From Typhlomys cinereus (taxonomy: Eukaryota; Chordata; Mammalia; Rodentia; Platacanthomyidae): 64,000 bases of DNA. Numbering within the stretch: the first letter of the stretch is position 1; every line of letters begins with the position of its first letter. The notes under the pieces are model-generated. The model was not told the DNA's origin, searched no databases, and worked only from the letters and a program-made list of their open reading frames with translations. This document shows positions 44,434-56,100 of the stretch, in pieces. The translations under genes and the position numbers were made by a program. The DNA lies in NCBI GenBank assembly GCA_023101885.1, contig JALPQD010000215.1, positions 868,001 to 932,000 of the forward strand, given 5' to 3'.

Positions 44434-45680
44434 ATGGGTATTGTCAGGCCTTGGTGTTTCTGCCCTGTTCAGGCCTCAAGCCTGTTCCCTGGGGAAGGTC
44501 ACAGTAACTCCATAGGCAGGTGATAGGAATTCCTTCCTAGGTAATTTAAGTTTTGCCTCTGGCAGGAGGAATTCTTCTGGGAATTGGGTGTGCTTTCTAC
44601 CTGCTCTTAGGTTTTTTGGGACTAGCTTCCTGCTCTCTGATCTAGAGAAAAAGCCTGCTTTTTAACTTTAAGTCAAATTCTAAAAAGAGATTTCATATCT
44701 AGTCACTCACAATAAGTAGACTTATTAGCCAGAATGTATACACTAATTTTAAAGAAATTAGAGAGCAACTTCAAGAGTCTTAAAACATAGGTGAGTAAAA
44801 TTCCCACCTATGAACTAACTCAGAAATTCCAGAAGTATGAGATTATGCTATCTGTTTACTAGAACTTTAAAAGGAACCGTGATACCCTCTTACCCTGGCT
44901 GAAGGCCAAGGAAGAGACCATTATGCCAGCAAGTCTAGACGCCAAGACTATCCACTGGAGATGGTATTTGCAATCCAAACTGGGAGAATCCATGTCGGTA
45001 GCAAAGGGGGCCGTGTCTTCCCTTTCCCAAACAGCACTCTTATGGGAAATCACAGAGATGGACCATCTGAGTGCACTCCCGCCAATTATCGCCTCCACCC
45101 CGAAAGAGACACCGACAGAATGGACCCTGGGTTTGGAGAATCCCATGGTTCATGGATGGGTGATCAACAACTGATGGCAATACACTTCTGGAATTCCCCA
45201 AAGGAAGACATAAGCAACCTTACTATTAAAGGAATGGACAGACGCTATTATAGGAAGAATTATTCTTTTAATAATTATATTGCTTAAGTGTTTCCTTCAG
45301 CACATCTCTCAGCAGTGCTCCATCAACAAGACCACGCTATAGGCTCTTAAAACAATGACAACTATGTGGGCTCAGCCTCATGGCTATCTGGTGGAGCATT
45401 ATAGACTAGCTAGATTTGGAAATACTGGGAGAATGTTTCTGTTCAATGCCTTTACCCTCAAGCAATGGGTTAGGTTTTTGAAAAAATGTCCACCCTGAAG
45501 GTGATTTCTGCTAACTAGAAAAACTGCATGTCTATTTGTAGGTGGAACGTTCTTTACCCCAAATTTTTCTGTATAAAAGCTGTTGCAGAGTTTCAACAAA
45601 ATGGGTCCAGATTCATTCAGCCTAGAGAGTTGTGTGTTTCTGTTCTCCACCTGGTCCGGGGGCCAGGTTTGAGGCCACAC
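44434..45680 (+). mobile_element. Diverged ERV LTR-type element with an unexplained internal segment
   Basis: The left end (TGGGTATTGTCAGGCC...caggcctcaagcctgttcc) and right end ('gtttcaacaaaatgggtccagattcattcagcctagagag') resemble the ERVK-like LTR family. Between about 44860 and 45300 lies extra sequence with an open frame (44961-45287, 108 codons) that I cannot assign. It might be internal retroviral sequence between two degraded LTR pieces. It is absent from unit C. Confidence 0.45.
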
Positions 45681-45810
45681 TCTGGCCTGTGGCAGTCACC
45701 ATCTTGCAGGAATGCCCTGGCACTGTGCTAGGGATGAAGGAATACAGTGCGTGAGCCCCTGGGGGCCGTCGGGAGGAGCCAGCACAAGGGGACATAGAAA
45801 AGACACTCAA

Positions 45811-46110
45811 CGGGGCTGGGGAGGTGGCTCAGGGGTTAAGCCTCTGCCTTGCAGGCAGAAGGTCCTGAGTTCGGATCCCAGATCCCATGTATAGACACCG
45901 GGCAGAAGCGGGGGCGCCCTGCGCTTCTGGTCCTAGTAGGGCAGAGCCTGTGAATCCTGGGGCACAGTAAACAAGAAGGAGGTGGAGACGGTCCATGGTG
46001 GTTCCCGAATTCGTCTGTGGTTCTACACACACACAGACACACACGCGCGCACATATATATGCACACATGCACAATTGAATAAATAATAATGAAAGAAAAT
46101 TAAAAAAAAA
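45811..46110 (+). mobile_element. Young full-length SINE with perfect 13-bp TSD
   Basis: AAAAGACACTCAA at 45798-45810 and 46111-46123. It has a complete head (A box 'tggctcaggggtt', B box 'gagttcggatcc'), body, CA/CG repeats and an AATTGAATAAATAATAA tail with poly(A). Confidence 0.9.
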
Positions 46111-46123
46111 AAAAGACACTCAA

Positions 46124-46777
46124 GGACTCCAGGCAACTGGCCAAGTGAACCTGTGTGACAGTCTGGGACAAAACCTTCCCCCAGTGACCCCACGTGTGCA
46201 GGCAGCGAACCGTCAAGCCCGACTCAAAGGCTGAGGCTGCGTGGCGGGCAGACAGAACATGAGACAGATGCCAAGCCTTTTGCCCATTTTACTCAGATGC
46301 CCTCTGGTTTCTGCGATGTCACCACACAGCCTTTATCACAACCACACAGCAGAGATGCGTCTCAGCTGCGCTGCTGGCATGAGAGCCACATTCTGATAGG
46401 TCTGGTCATCGGGGCTTCAGCTGTCACTGTCGTGGGCTCGTGCCTGACCCAGTGGGTTAAAAGGGCACTGTTAAGAGAATCAGTCTTGGGGGCAGAGGAC
46501 GCACGTGCTTTCAGTGGGTGACAGGGGAGAAGCCCAGAGTGAATTTGCCCTTTGGACCCATCCTGGCAGGAAGAAAGGTGTTCCAGAGAAACACTTGTGT
46601 CCCTCCCTTTGGCTGCGACACTGTAGAATTGGCACCACAGGTCCCAAGGAATTTGCATTTCCCCAGGAATCTCCCACCAGGATAAGGAAAAGCCTGGAGC
46701 CAGCCAGAGGAGGAACCTGTCTCCAAGAGAGAGACATCACCACTTCTCACATCTTGTCCAAACCACCTTTCATGAGA
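46124..46777. other. Intergenic between gene B promoter and the shared block
   Basis: No gene recognised. Confidence 0.4.
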
Positions 46778-48621
46778 GCCTGGAGCTGAATCGGACATTG
46801 CTCTTGGGCGGGGACACAGCTTGACCTGGTCAGCTATTTCATGCAAACCTCCTGTCCTCCATGCGTTCTAAACCTCGTGTTAGGAGGCCAAGGATGTTCA
46901 GGGGTGGGGGGGCACTGCATCTCTCTGTCCCTTTTCCCAGTGTGACCTCATTGCTTTTCACTCTTTGTTTGATCAGCCTGTTGAGGACAGGTGGTCACAA
47001 CAGGCTTATTACCACGTCCAAGGGCTCAGGCCAGGACCTAATAACTCTGCCAACAGCTTCTCACCTTGTGGCTCTTCCTACTTCCTTAGAGTGGCCCATC
47101 CCTCAACCGTCTGATCCTAACTGGCCCAGCCCATCTCAGATGGGGGAATCTACTGTGATCTTCAGGAAGGAAGGCTGCCTGCTCCCTGCCTGCTGGCTTC
47201 CTCTGCCCGCCCTGCACCCGTCCTCCACCCTCCGCCCTGCCCACACCTCCAGCAGGCCTCCCTCGGCTGCTTCCACAGCCCCATCAGGCCTAGTTTCTGA
47301 TGGTGCTTCCTGGAGCACGGGCCCACCGGGCACCTAGACAGGTGCTGTGCAGGATCTTGATACACGGGGGTCTCTTAGCAGACTGTTAGGGTCACGTGTT
47401 GGCCTCCAGCAGCCCTAACAAGCAAGCCTCAGTCACCTCCTCACGGGCCAATTGAACCCACAAGCACCAGGAAAGAGCAGAGACAGGAGGTTTAGTCATG
47501 GTGGCCACACTGGGAAGAGGGACAAAGAGGTGCAGTGACGACCATGTCTCCTGTGAAGTCTCTGGGGTCCTGACATAAGGTTCAGATTTAAGTAGAGAGC
47601 AAGAGCTGTGGGCTCTAAGCCGTCCTGGTCAGGGTGGTCCTGGTGGGCGGCCCGCGTGTCTCCTGGAAGAAGGTGTGGCGAGGTGGAGTTACTCCGTGGC
47701 ATCTCTTCGGGGAGACAAACTCCCCCTCTGGCGGGCACCAGGCTTCAGCCTTTCCTTCTCCCACATGAGACTTCAGAGGAAGTTCTAATTCCTGGGACCT
47801 TTATCCAATGTCTCACCACAGAGCGTGACGCAGGAGTCTCTTTGGAACATCCCTGTCCCCTCCGGGATGTTCTCCCTCTGCCGCTGGAAACCATCGCTCA
47901 CCGCTGCTCTCAAAGGCCCAGCGTCCTCCCAGTGGAGTCTGGAGCCTCCCAGCCTGACTCAACAGCATCTCGTGGAGCCCTTCATATAGGAGGGATGGGA
48001 GCCGCCCGCAGGACCACGCTTGACCAGGACTGCTTAGGTGCCCACACCTCTTGCCTCTACTTACACTTAAACCTTATGCCAGGACCCCAGAGGACGTCAC
48101 AGGGGAACAGGGTTGGCACTGGATGTCTTTGTCCTTCTTCCCAATGTGGCCACCATGACTAAACCTCCTTTCTTCGCTCTTTACCACCAGTCCACTGGCT
48201 GACTGGTACCAGGGCTGCCAGCTCTCGTGCCTGCCATCCTGTAACCCTCTGCTCGGTCCCAGGACATGTTGAATCCAGACAAATGTCTGAGGTCCCCAGA
48301 CATTTTGAGGAGGGCGACAGAGACATGACTGCAACAGGACGCTGCAGCGAGGAAGTCTCCTCCTCCCTCTGATGGGAACGTGCAGTCGTCCTCTGCAGCG
48401 CAGAGAAATGACTGGGGGCCGAAGCCCTAGTCCAGATCACAGATCCCATGTGAAAACCCCCAATAAAAATGGCGTTACCCTACACGTCTACCACCCCCCA
48501 AACAGTAAGGAGATGGAGCAATTCAATATGATTGCTGAAGTCACTTTAGGTCTCCACAAGAACACACATAACCAAGTGCCCCCTTATACACACACTCTCC
48601 CACGGACTCTCTCTCTCCCTC

Positions 48622-48660
<39 letters not shown>

Positions 48661-48960
48661 CACACATGCTGTGGAGGCCTCCATCTCATGACTTCACATG
48701 GGAAGCAGTAAGTGGAGATTGTCAGAGAAGTTTCTGGAGAAGGGGTGAGCATGGTTGCTCTTGTTTGGGGCTTGGGAAATCCACCAGAGGCCTAGCACTT
48801 TGTTTGCCTGTAGGAAGGACACACATCTGTGCCCGTATCCAGGGGGTCTGACTGCAGAACACATGTGCAGGCAGCAGCTTGACTGAGACATCCCCATCCT
48901 TACCTTGCAGGGTGTCAGGACAACCATCTCCCCTCTTATCTTCTGACCTGATGGTCCAAG
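46778..48960. repeat. Segmental duplication block (copy 1)
   Basis: It is collinear with 61872-63990. Long stretches, such as 47100-47520 versus 62200-62620, differ only at scattered bases (about 98% identity by eye). It contains a degraded SINE with (CA)n at about 48400-48660. Reading frames here (for example 47608-48162) reappear in copy 2 but are broken differently, and no family is recognised, so I do not call genes. Confidence 0.85.
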
Positions 48961-50157
48961 AACCCAGTCACCTCCCTCACATTCTTGGTTCTCCAGACCC
49001 CACATCAGGGGTGTCATCTCCCACGTATCCACTTGAAATAAAAACCACCATCACACAGGGCTTTACTTCGCCCTCCCATGTGCTGGTGGCATTAGAAACA
49101 CGTCTGACATTCTCACCCTCAGCTGAGAGAGGAGCTTCAGACACCGATGGGAGACACGGCTGCACTGTTGGCCTCTGACCCTGTGCCGCAGGGGGCTGCT
49201 CCCTCACCCTCTTTCCCTCCATCCCTCTCTATGGAAGGTCATGGTCAGGGTCACCTGTCTCTATCACCCCATTTCTTTGGTGCCACATCCCCTGTGGCAG
49301 GTGACAGCCCAATAGTTCACTTTCTCACACCTTCATCTTCATTGTGCCACAGGCAGAACAGCGCAAGAAGGACAAAGTCCACATCAGAGCTGCCATGTCA
49401 CACACACACACAACCCGCCCCATCGTGCTCCTTTTCCAAAATGAGGAAACTAATGTGCTTGACCTCCAAATGACGGACAAACCCCTCTCCACACCACAAA
49501 TGCTTGACCTTTTCTCCCACTCCGCCTTTGCTTTCTGCCTACGCCAACCACAACCCAGCACAGCACAGCAGATTCCTTTTCATATCGAGGCCCCTCAAGT
49601 CACCCTGTTCCCCAGGAGGGCTGTCCACTTGCCAAAAGTCCCATCCATTCTGCTGCCCCACTGCGACTGCCCTCAACAGCATCACTACCTCTCTGGTTAC
49701 TGGGAGTCTCTGTCTGATGGACAGACGGGTGAGTTGGTGCTGGATGCTGCAAGGAAAGGGCTGGAGGTCACGGGGCCCCATCCATGGGCGGTGGCAGAAT
49801 CGCTGTGTCGTCTCCAGAGTACAGAACTCTAACTCAACTGTCTCCCGTTCCGGCTCCTCAGTCTCCTGAGCTTCTTCCTCTTGCCCTTGCACATCCCGTC
49901 CATCCACAACCCAGTGTGTGTCGTTTCCCATATTCTCTAACCCACCCCCGCCCCCCTTCGCCAACCCACGAATTCAGGCTCCAGCAACTTCCTTCATTTT
50001 GGCTCCCAAGAAACCACCTACTTAACTGGGCTCAACCAAGTCCTCCCCATTCACTTCCACACCCTTCATCTCACCCTCCCCACCCTGTAATAACACTCCC
50101 CCATGGTCCCCTCTGTGCAGGTCACCTGCCCTGACGTCCCCATGGCTTGGGGGAGAA
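48961..50157 (-). other. 3' flank / 3' UTR region of APOL gene C
   Basis: Homologous to about 34050-35233 of unit B. The position equivalent to the candidate AATAAA of gene B reads AATGAA on the minus strand near 49343. No other gene is seen. Confidence 0.5.
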
Positions 50158-53100
50158 TCACTCGGGTGGGTCTGACTGAAGAGTCCCGTGGATCCGCTCG
50201 AGCTCCTGCAACTTCTCCTGCATGTCCCGAATCAGCTTCCGCAGCTCTTCAGCTGACTCCGACTTCGCCCCCTCCTGCAAATGTCGTGACTCGTTTACAA
50301 GGCGGCACACATCCAGGGCAAGGAAGGCACCTGCCCAGGCTGCACCCCGGAGCCGGGCTCTTCTGGTTATTGCCGCAGCAGAGCTTCCAAAGGCACCTTG
50401 CACCTCCCTGGCATGATGTAGAGTGATTCGCCCACTAGTACTGAGGATCCTGGCATCCGCTGCTGAGTGAGAATTGGCTGTGAATGTCCTGAAGCCTCGG
50501 ATGAGATTGCCAAGGTCTTTCACGTCTTTGATGAAGTTTCTGGCTTCCTTGAGAACCTTCGTTGAAATCTTTTCCAGAGTCTTGGAAACCTCTTCCATCA
50601 AGTCCTTGCCAGTTGAAATCAGCTGTCTGACTTTGGCTTCATCTGACAACCTGCTGGTCTCTTCAACAAGCAGAGTAGTGACTCCACTCGCAGTAGCTGC
50701 TGCACCCAGCCCTGCCCCAGTGGCCGAAAGCACCAAACTGCCCCCTGCTGTCACAGGTGCAAATACGATGCCAAGGATGCCCAGGACTCCCGAGGCCACG
50801 CTGATGGAGTCGGTCACCACGTTGGAGATGGTGCAGCCCCTGTGCACCTCTTCCATGTGCTCTGCGAGGCTGTGAAGCTTCTCGATGTGCTCCTCAAGAT
50901 CACTTTTCAGCTGGGGAAAGGCTTCCAGAAACTTCTTTCTATCCTCCAGCTCTCTTTGGAGTCGGTCTCCATCCTCCACAGCCATGAGTTTTACGAGGTT
51001 CCTCAGAGCCTCGCGGAACTCGGAATCCTCATCCCTGTAATGGCAGAGGTCAGGTGCATGAGACACAGCTGTCAGGCGGCCCCAACCATCTCTCCTGACC
51101 CCATCACAGAACCGCACCATGAAACCAATGGGAAAGAATTTTTCAGGCACGCAAGGCTTCATGTGCTAAAGTGCATGTTCGGTACCATCATACATGCACC
51201 ATGGACTTCAGTCCGTAGAGGTCAATGTGAAGAAGTGTTAAGACACTCTACGGACTGGCATTTGATAAAAATAGCTCAATCAGGGTCCATGCCACCAATG
51301 CCAAATATTTTCAAAGATGATACTATGTACATGAATACGGGGAGATGGGATTGTGTTGGGCCCACCCAGGATTTGCCCCAGAGTATGGACAAGCACATGG
51401 GACTAAAGATGACACTGAGGGCTAGTGTCCTGGGCGTAACCCTGATCACATTACAGAGAGCCCTAATTGGCTTTCAGGTATTGACCTGCCTTCCTTAGTG
51501 AATTGACATTGGACTTGACCTGTGGAGCCTGAAGGATGTGTTGACTTTTGATACAATTGGCTGTCTGTTTGGTGCCTTGTGGTCTTTTGTCTATATAAGC
51601 TGCTTTGTCACCCCCAATAAACTGAGATTTTGCTTTGACAAACTCCCCGTCCTGTGGCCGAGTCTCTGGGGAATTGAGGCGGAGGTGGGGACGGCGGGAC
51701 TTACCTTTCTTCGTCATCGCAGCAGGGTGCGCAATCGTGTGAATGAGTGTATGAGTGAGTGGAGACACGCCACGCCATGGATGTTGGACTCTACAAACTG
51801 GCGCCCAACGTGGGGCAATTCCTAAATTGGACAAATTGAATCAGGGTCTGGAGGTAAGTTCTGACTCTAAGTATGGGTAACGCATCTTACAAGGTTGTCG
51901 ACCCAGTGCCATCAGCACTGAAGCCTGTATTAAGAAGCCGTGGTTTTGAAATCCCAGAGCCCTGCATTACCAAGGTGTGGGAATCAGCTTGTGGGTTGGC
52001 TCCGTTTGCCCAAACATCCAACATTTATTCATTGGACACGTGGAAAAAGATAGAGAATCTAGCCAGAGAGTGAGAAAAAATCTAAGATGTTGCTTCCTTT
52101 GGATTTTCATTCCGTGGTGTCTACGCCTAAGATGGCTTTCCTTCCCGACCCAATCCAACACCGACCGGAGGGGAAGGCAGAGGGGAAAAAGGAGCCAGAG
52201 CCACTTCAGACTAGCTGCGCGGCTCCAGGGCGCTTGGAGCCAACAAACCATCCTCGGCGCCCTGCAGAGGAGCCACTGCAGCCAAGGCGGTGGGACGGGG
52301 ACTCGGTCGAAGACCCATGGCGATGGGGTGGGAATTCCACTGGCCCATGGCAGGGTGCAAGAAGTAATGGGGACGGTGGGCATGCCTGCCATTTAGAGAA
52401 TGGTACACCATCACAGTGCGCGCGCCGGGAATGTTACGCAGAGTTGTGGGCTCCAGGTGTGGTGGAGCCAAATAATGCTTACGAATGGCAAAGAGATGGT
52501 GGCAAAGCGATGCCAGCGGCAATGAAGCAGCACGCGCCTGCAGCGGCAAAGTGGCGCATGAGGAGGCCATGCAAGCACAAAATGCTTGGGAACAGAGCAC
52601 AGAGCTGCGGGCTTGACCTGGCGAGGGAGGAGCTATGCCCCCTTCCCCTTTCGGATCCTCCTAAGCTCCGTGCAGAGCTGCGGGCACGGTTTAGCTAGAG
52701 AGAGGAGCTGCTGGCTCCCGAGCACCACGGCCAGCTCCTGGCTTGACCCAGCGGGGGAAAGAGGCTGAGGGCGCAGACCAGTGCGGGAAAGTGGCCGCCG
52801 CTAGAGAGAGTACCTAGGACGCGCGATTCCCTTCGTCAAGGGAGAAGGGGGTTGGGACGTGTTAGAGGTAGACCCCCCCATATGCCTTCACAAAATCCTA
52901 TCCCGAATCCACAGGTGGGAATGGCCCCCAGCAGGCTACAGCGGGGACTCTAGCCTCAGTTCCCTGTACAGGCAGGTGGATGCTGCTTCAGTTTGTTTGT
53001 CTAAGCTTGATTCAAAAAAAAAAAAAAAAACCTAACTGTTGTTCTCTGTATGCTGTCTGGGACGATTAAGGGTTACTTTAAAAAGTTCTGTCTTGCTTGG

Positions 53101-56100
53101 TTACCTGAATTTTCTGTGCTTCAAAATAACAGTTGTGGCCACTTCAGATTTTATTGCGTGCTTATAATCACATTTTGGTTTTGATTCTGTTCATTATTTG
53201 GCATACTCAACTTAAATGCACGTGCACACTTAAAAATGAACATCAAAACGCCTGAGTACGTACTGATTAAAATATCTTGATTTTTATGAAGCTTCACAAA
53301 AGATGGTATTGTGTTTTTACCTAGGATCTGATAACATCACTTTTGTAATTCCTTTAATTCCAAGTGTACTCCTATGTTCTGTTATAATCTTGCAAACTTA
53401 ATTCGAGTATAATGATTTTTAAGACGAGATCTACTGTTAATGCCTCTATTAAAGGACTTTTCTTACAGGATATCTAATGTAAAAACAGCAGGAAACCATC
53501 AAGGAGGATAAAGAAAGTATAAAGAAAAATATGTATGGTACTTGAATGTGCAAAAGGTTTAAAAGAAGGTTTGTAGGAAAGAAGTCTTACTTAAAAAAAA
53601 TTAAAATGTGTACAGGAGGTTTAAATTGGTTGCTTAAAAAGATGTTAAAATATGCTATAAAGGTTTATGGAGTGTTGGGCTTATAAAAAGATTAAAAACT
53701 AGAGATGGTGATTAAAAGAAAATGTTATACATTACGCTTCTTCCATGCTATAGAAGAAAAGACATTGAGCCTCAGAAATTAGAGATTAAGAATTAAGTAT
53801 TCAAATGTATTTCAATTGTCTGTTTTGATTAAGCAGGAATTTGGTTGCTCATAAAATCCCAACTTCTCAAGCACAGCAGGAAGCTTATCCATGGGGTCAC
53901 AAGTGAAAACCGGGAAAGTCTAAGACCAGGGCCCTCCCTGCTCCCAGGGAGGTGGGCTCCGCTCAGGGTCAGGCCAGCAGAAGCAGAGGCCCCGCCCACC
54001 AGATGCTGTCTCGGCTAGAACTTGAATCCTGGATCTCATGGTAAAGCAAACAGGCTTCTCCTGGGAGGGGAAAAAAAGGGCACCTTTAAAATCTGGGAAA
54101 AATGTCTTAACTTCTGTGTGAATGTGTGAGTGAATGTAAGCCTGAGGTGGGAAACCTATTACAACTGTGCTCCCCACAATGAGATCCCTTGAAGCCATGA
54201 GATTCATTTGGGCCAGTTCTGCGTTTCTATGGTGATAACATACAGTCTAGAGTGGGTTCAGACTAAAATCTAGTCGCTGGGTTTATATAGTGCTTGGCAA
54301 AACTCTGCTGAGCCATGTGTCCTTTCGCCAAGTCCAGGTCCACTATACTAAAGCCAAAAGAGAGATTTCCCCTTCCTGTATCCGGGGACTAGGTAAAAAA
54401 TACAAATACTTAGTCCTACCAACCTGAAAGAGAGTCAACTTGTAGATATACCTTGTTTACATCTTAGACAAGAGATACCCCTTTTAAACTTATTTTTAGA
54501 CCATTTTAAGGACTTTAAAATAGGACAAATGATTTAAGACTTAATGTGGAGAAAGAAAAAAAAAAGAGTAAGAGTCACAAAACAAAGAAATCAAAACTTG
54601 ACATTTGCCTAAGGAGATAGGTAGAAAATTAACAGGCACACCCAAGCAGACCAATCCTGCACCCCTTCTGATAGGGGAGAGATAAAATAGGATGCTTTGA
54701 ATATGACCAGACTGGGTGCTTTGAGACGGTTGCAAACACAGGAAGCTTTCATGTGGCCTATGTCCCAACCATGGGAATTTCCACTAGAGGAAGATTGCCC
54801 CTGAACCCCAGGGGTCGAGCCCTCTGGTGGGGATCAATAATATGGCCTGAAACTCTTAGCTTCCCTCCGATGGGAAATAGGAGTTTGCTACTGATATTCC
54901 AGTGAAAGAAGGCTCAAAATGCCAGGTTGAGCATCTCATGAGAATCTTGGGTTTAACATGCAAATGGGAAGCCTCTTTGTTTCTAGACTAGGGAGCATAA
55001 AATTCCATGCTCAACTTCCTTCCTAGGCTTTTGTCAATCATTGATTTCACTAAAATGTTAATGATCAAGAAAATGACAGGTTCATCAGTCACTCACAAAG
55101 TAGATGTGATCATAGCGATTCACAGCTGCCAAAGAAAAAAGGTCTTCAGTATGTAGATTAATTCTTAGTTTTTCACCAAACTAAGACAATGACTATGCCA
55201 GGTGAGGTAACAGGTTTTCTTTAGTAACTCTTGCCTGTACCCACAGTAAGATTACTGAGCTTATTTGGTTTATCCCATGTGCCTTCCTAGTTACAATGGT
55301 TTAATCCTTGTGTAGATCTTAAAAGTTTAACCTGTGTTTTGTCTCTTTTATAGGGACCTTAAAGTAATAAAGCCATCTGTCAGAGACTTCTAGACCATCG
55401 CAGCACTTATTAGATGAGGACGACAGGCTGTTTTCACTTTCAACGTCCCATCTCAGCAGGAAGTAGTCAGAATGGTCGTCGCCTCTCGTCCCTTGAGCAG
55501 CCTGGGTCCTCAAATAGGTTAAGGGGTAAAGTAGGCAGGTTTAGAACAGCCATGCTGGGATGGGTCTCTCAAGGTCTGTAAAGGTCTTTAAAATTCCAAA
55601 AACGACATAGCCCTCTGCTAGATGACCCCATACCCAACTAAATTAAGGGCCCAATTATTAAAACCAAAAGGGGGAAGTAAGCCTACTTTACCCCTTAACC
55701 TATTTGAGGACCCGTGGCCGAGCACATGGGACTAAAAATGGTGCTGAGGGCTAGTGTCCTGGGTGTAACCCTGATCACATTACAGAGAGCCCTAATTGGC
55801 TTTCAGGTATTGACCTGCCTTCCTTAGTGAATTGACATTGGACTTGACCTGTGGAGCCTGAAGGATGTGTTGACCTTTGACACAATTGGCTGCCTGTTTG
55901 GTGCCTTGTGGTCTTTTGTCTATATAAGCTGCTTTGTCACCCCCAATAAACTGAGATTTTGCTTTGACAAACTCCCCGTCCTGTGGCCGAGTCTCTGGGG
56001 AATTGAGGCGGAGGTGGGGACGGCGGGACTTACCTTTCTTCGTCATCGCAGCAGGGTGCGCAATCGTGTGAATGAGTGTGTGAGTGGGTGGAGACACGCC

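Noticed and set aside
50222..51498. Plus-strand frames of 64-218 codons
   Set aside because: Antisense shadows of exon 4 of gene C and its intron.
52087..52698. 203-codon frame in the provirus
   Set aside because: It does not resemble retroviral proteins I can recognise, and the element looks non-autonomous; possible but unsupported.
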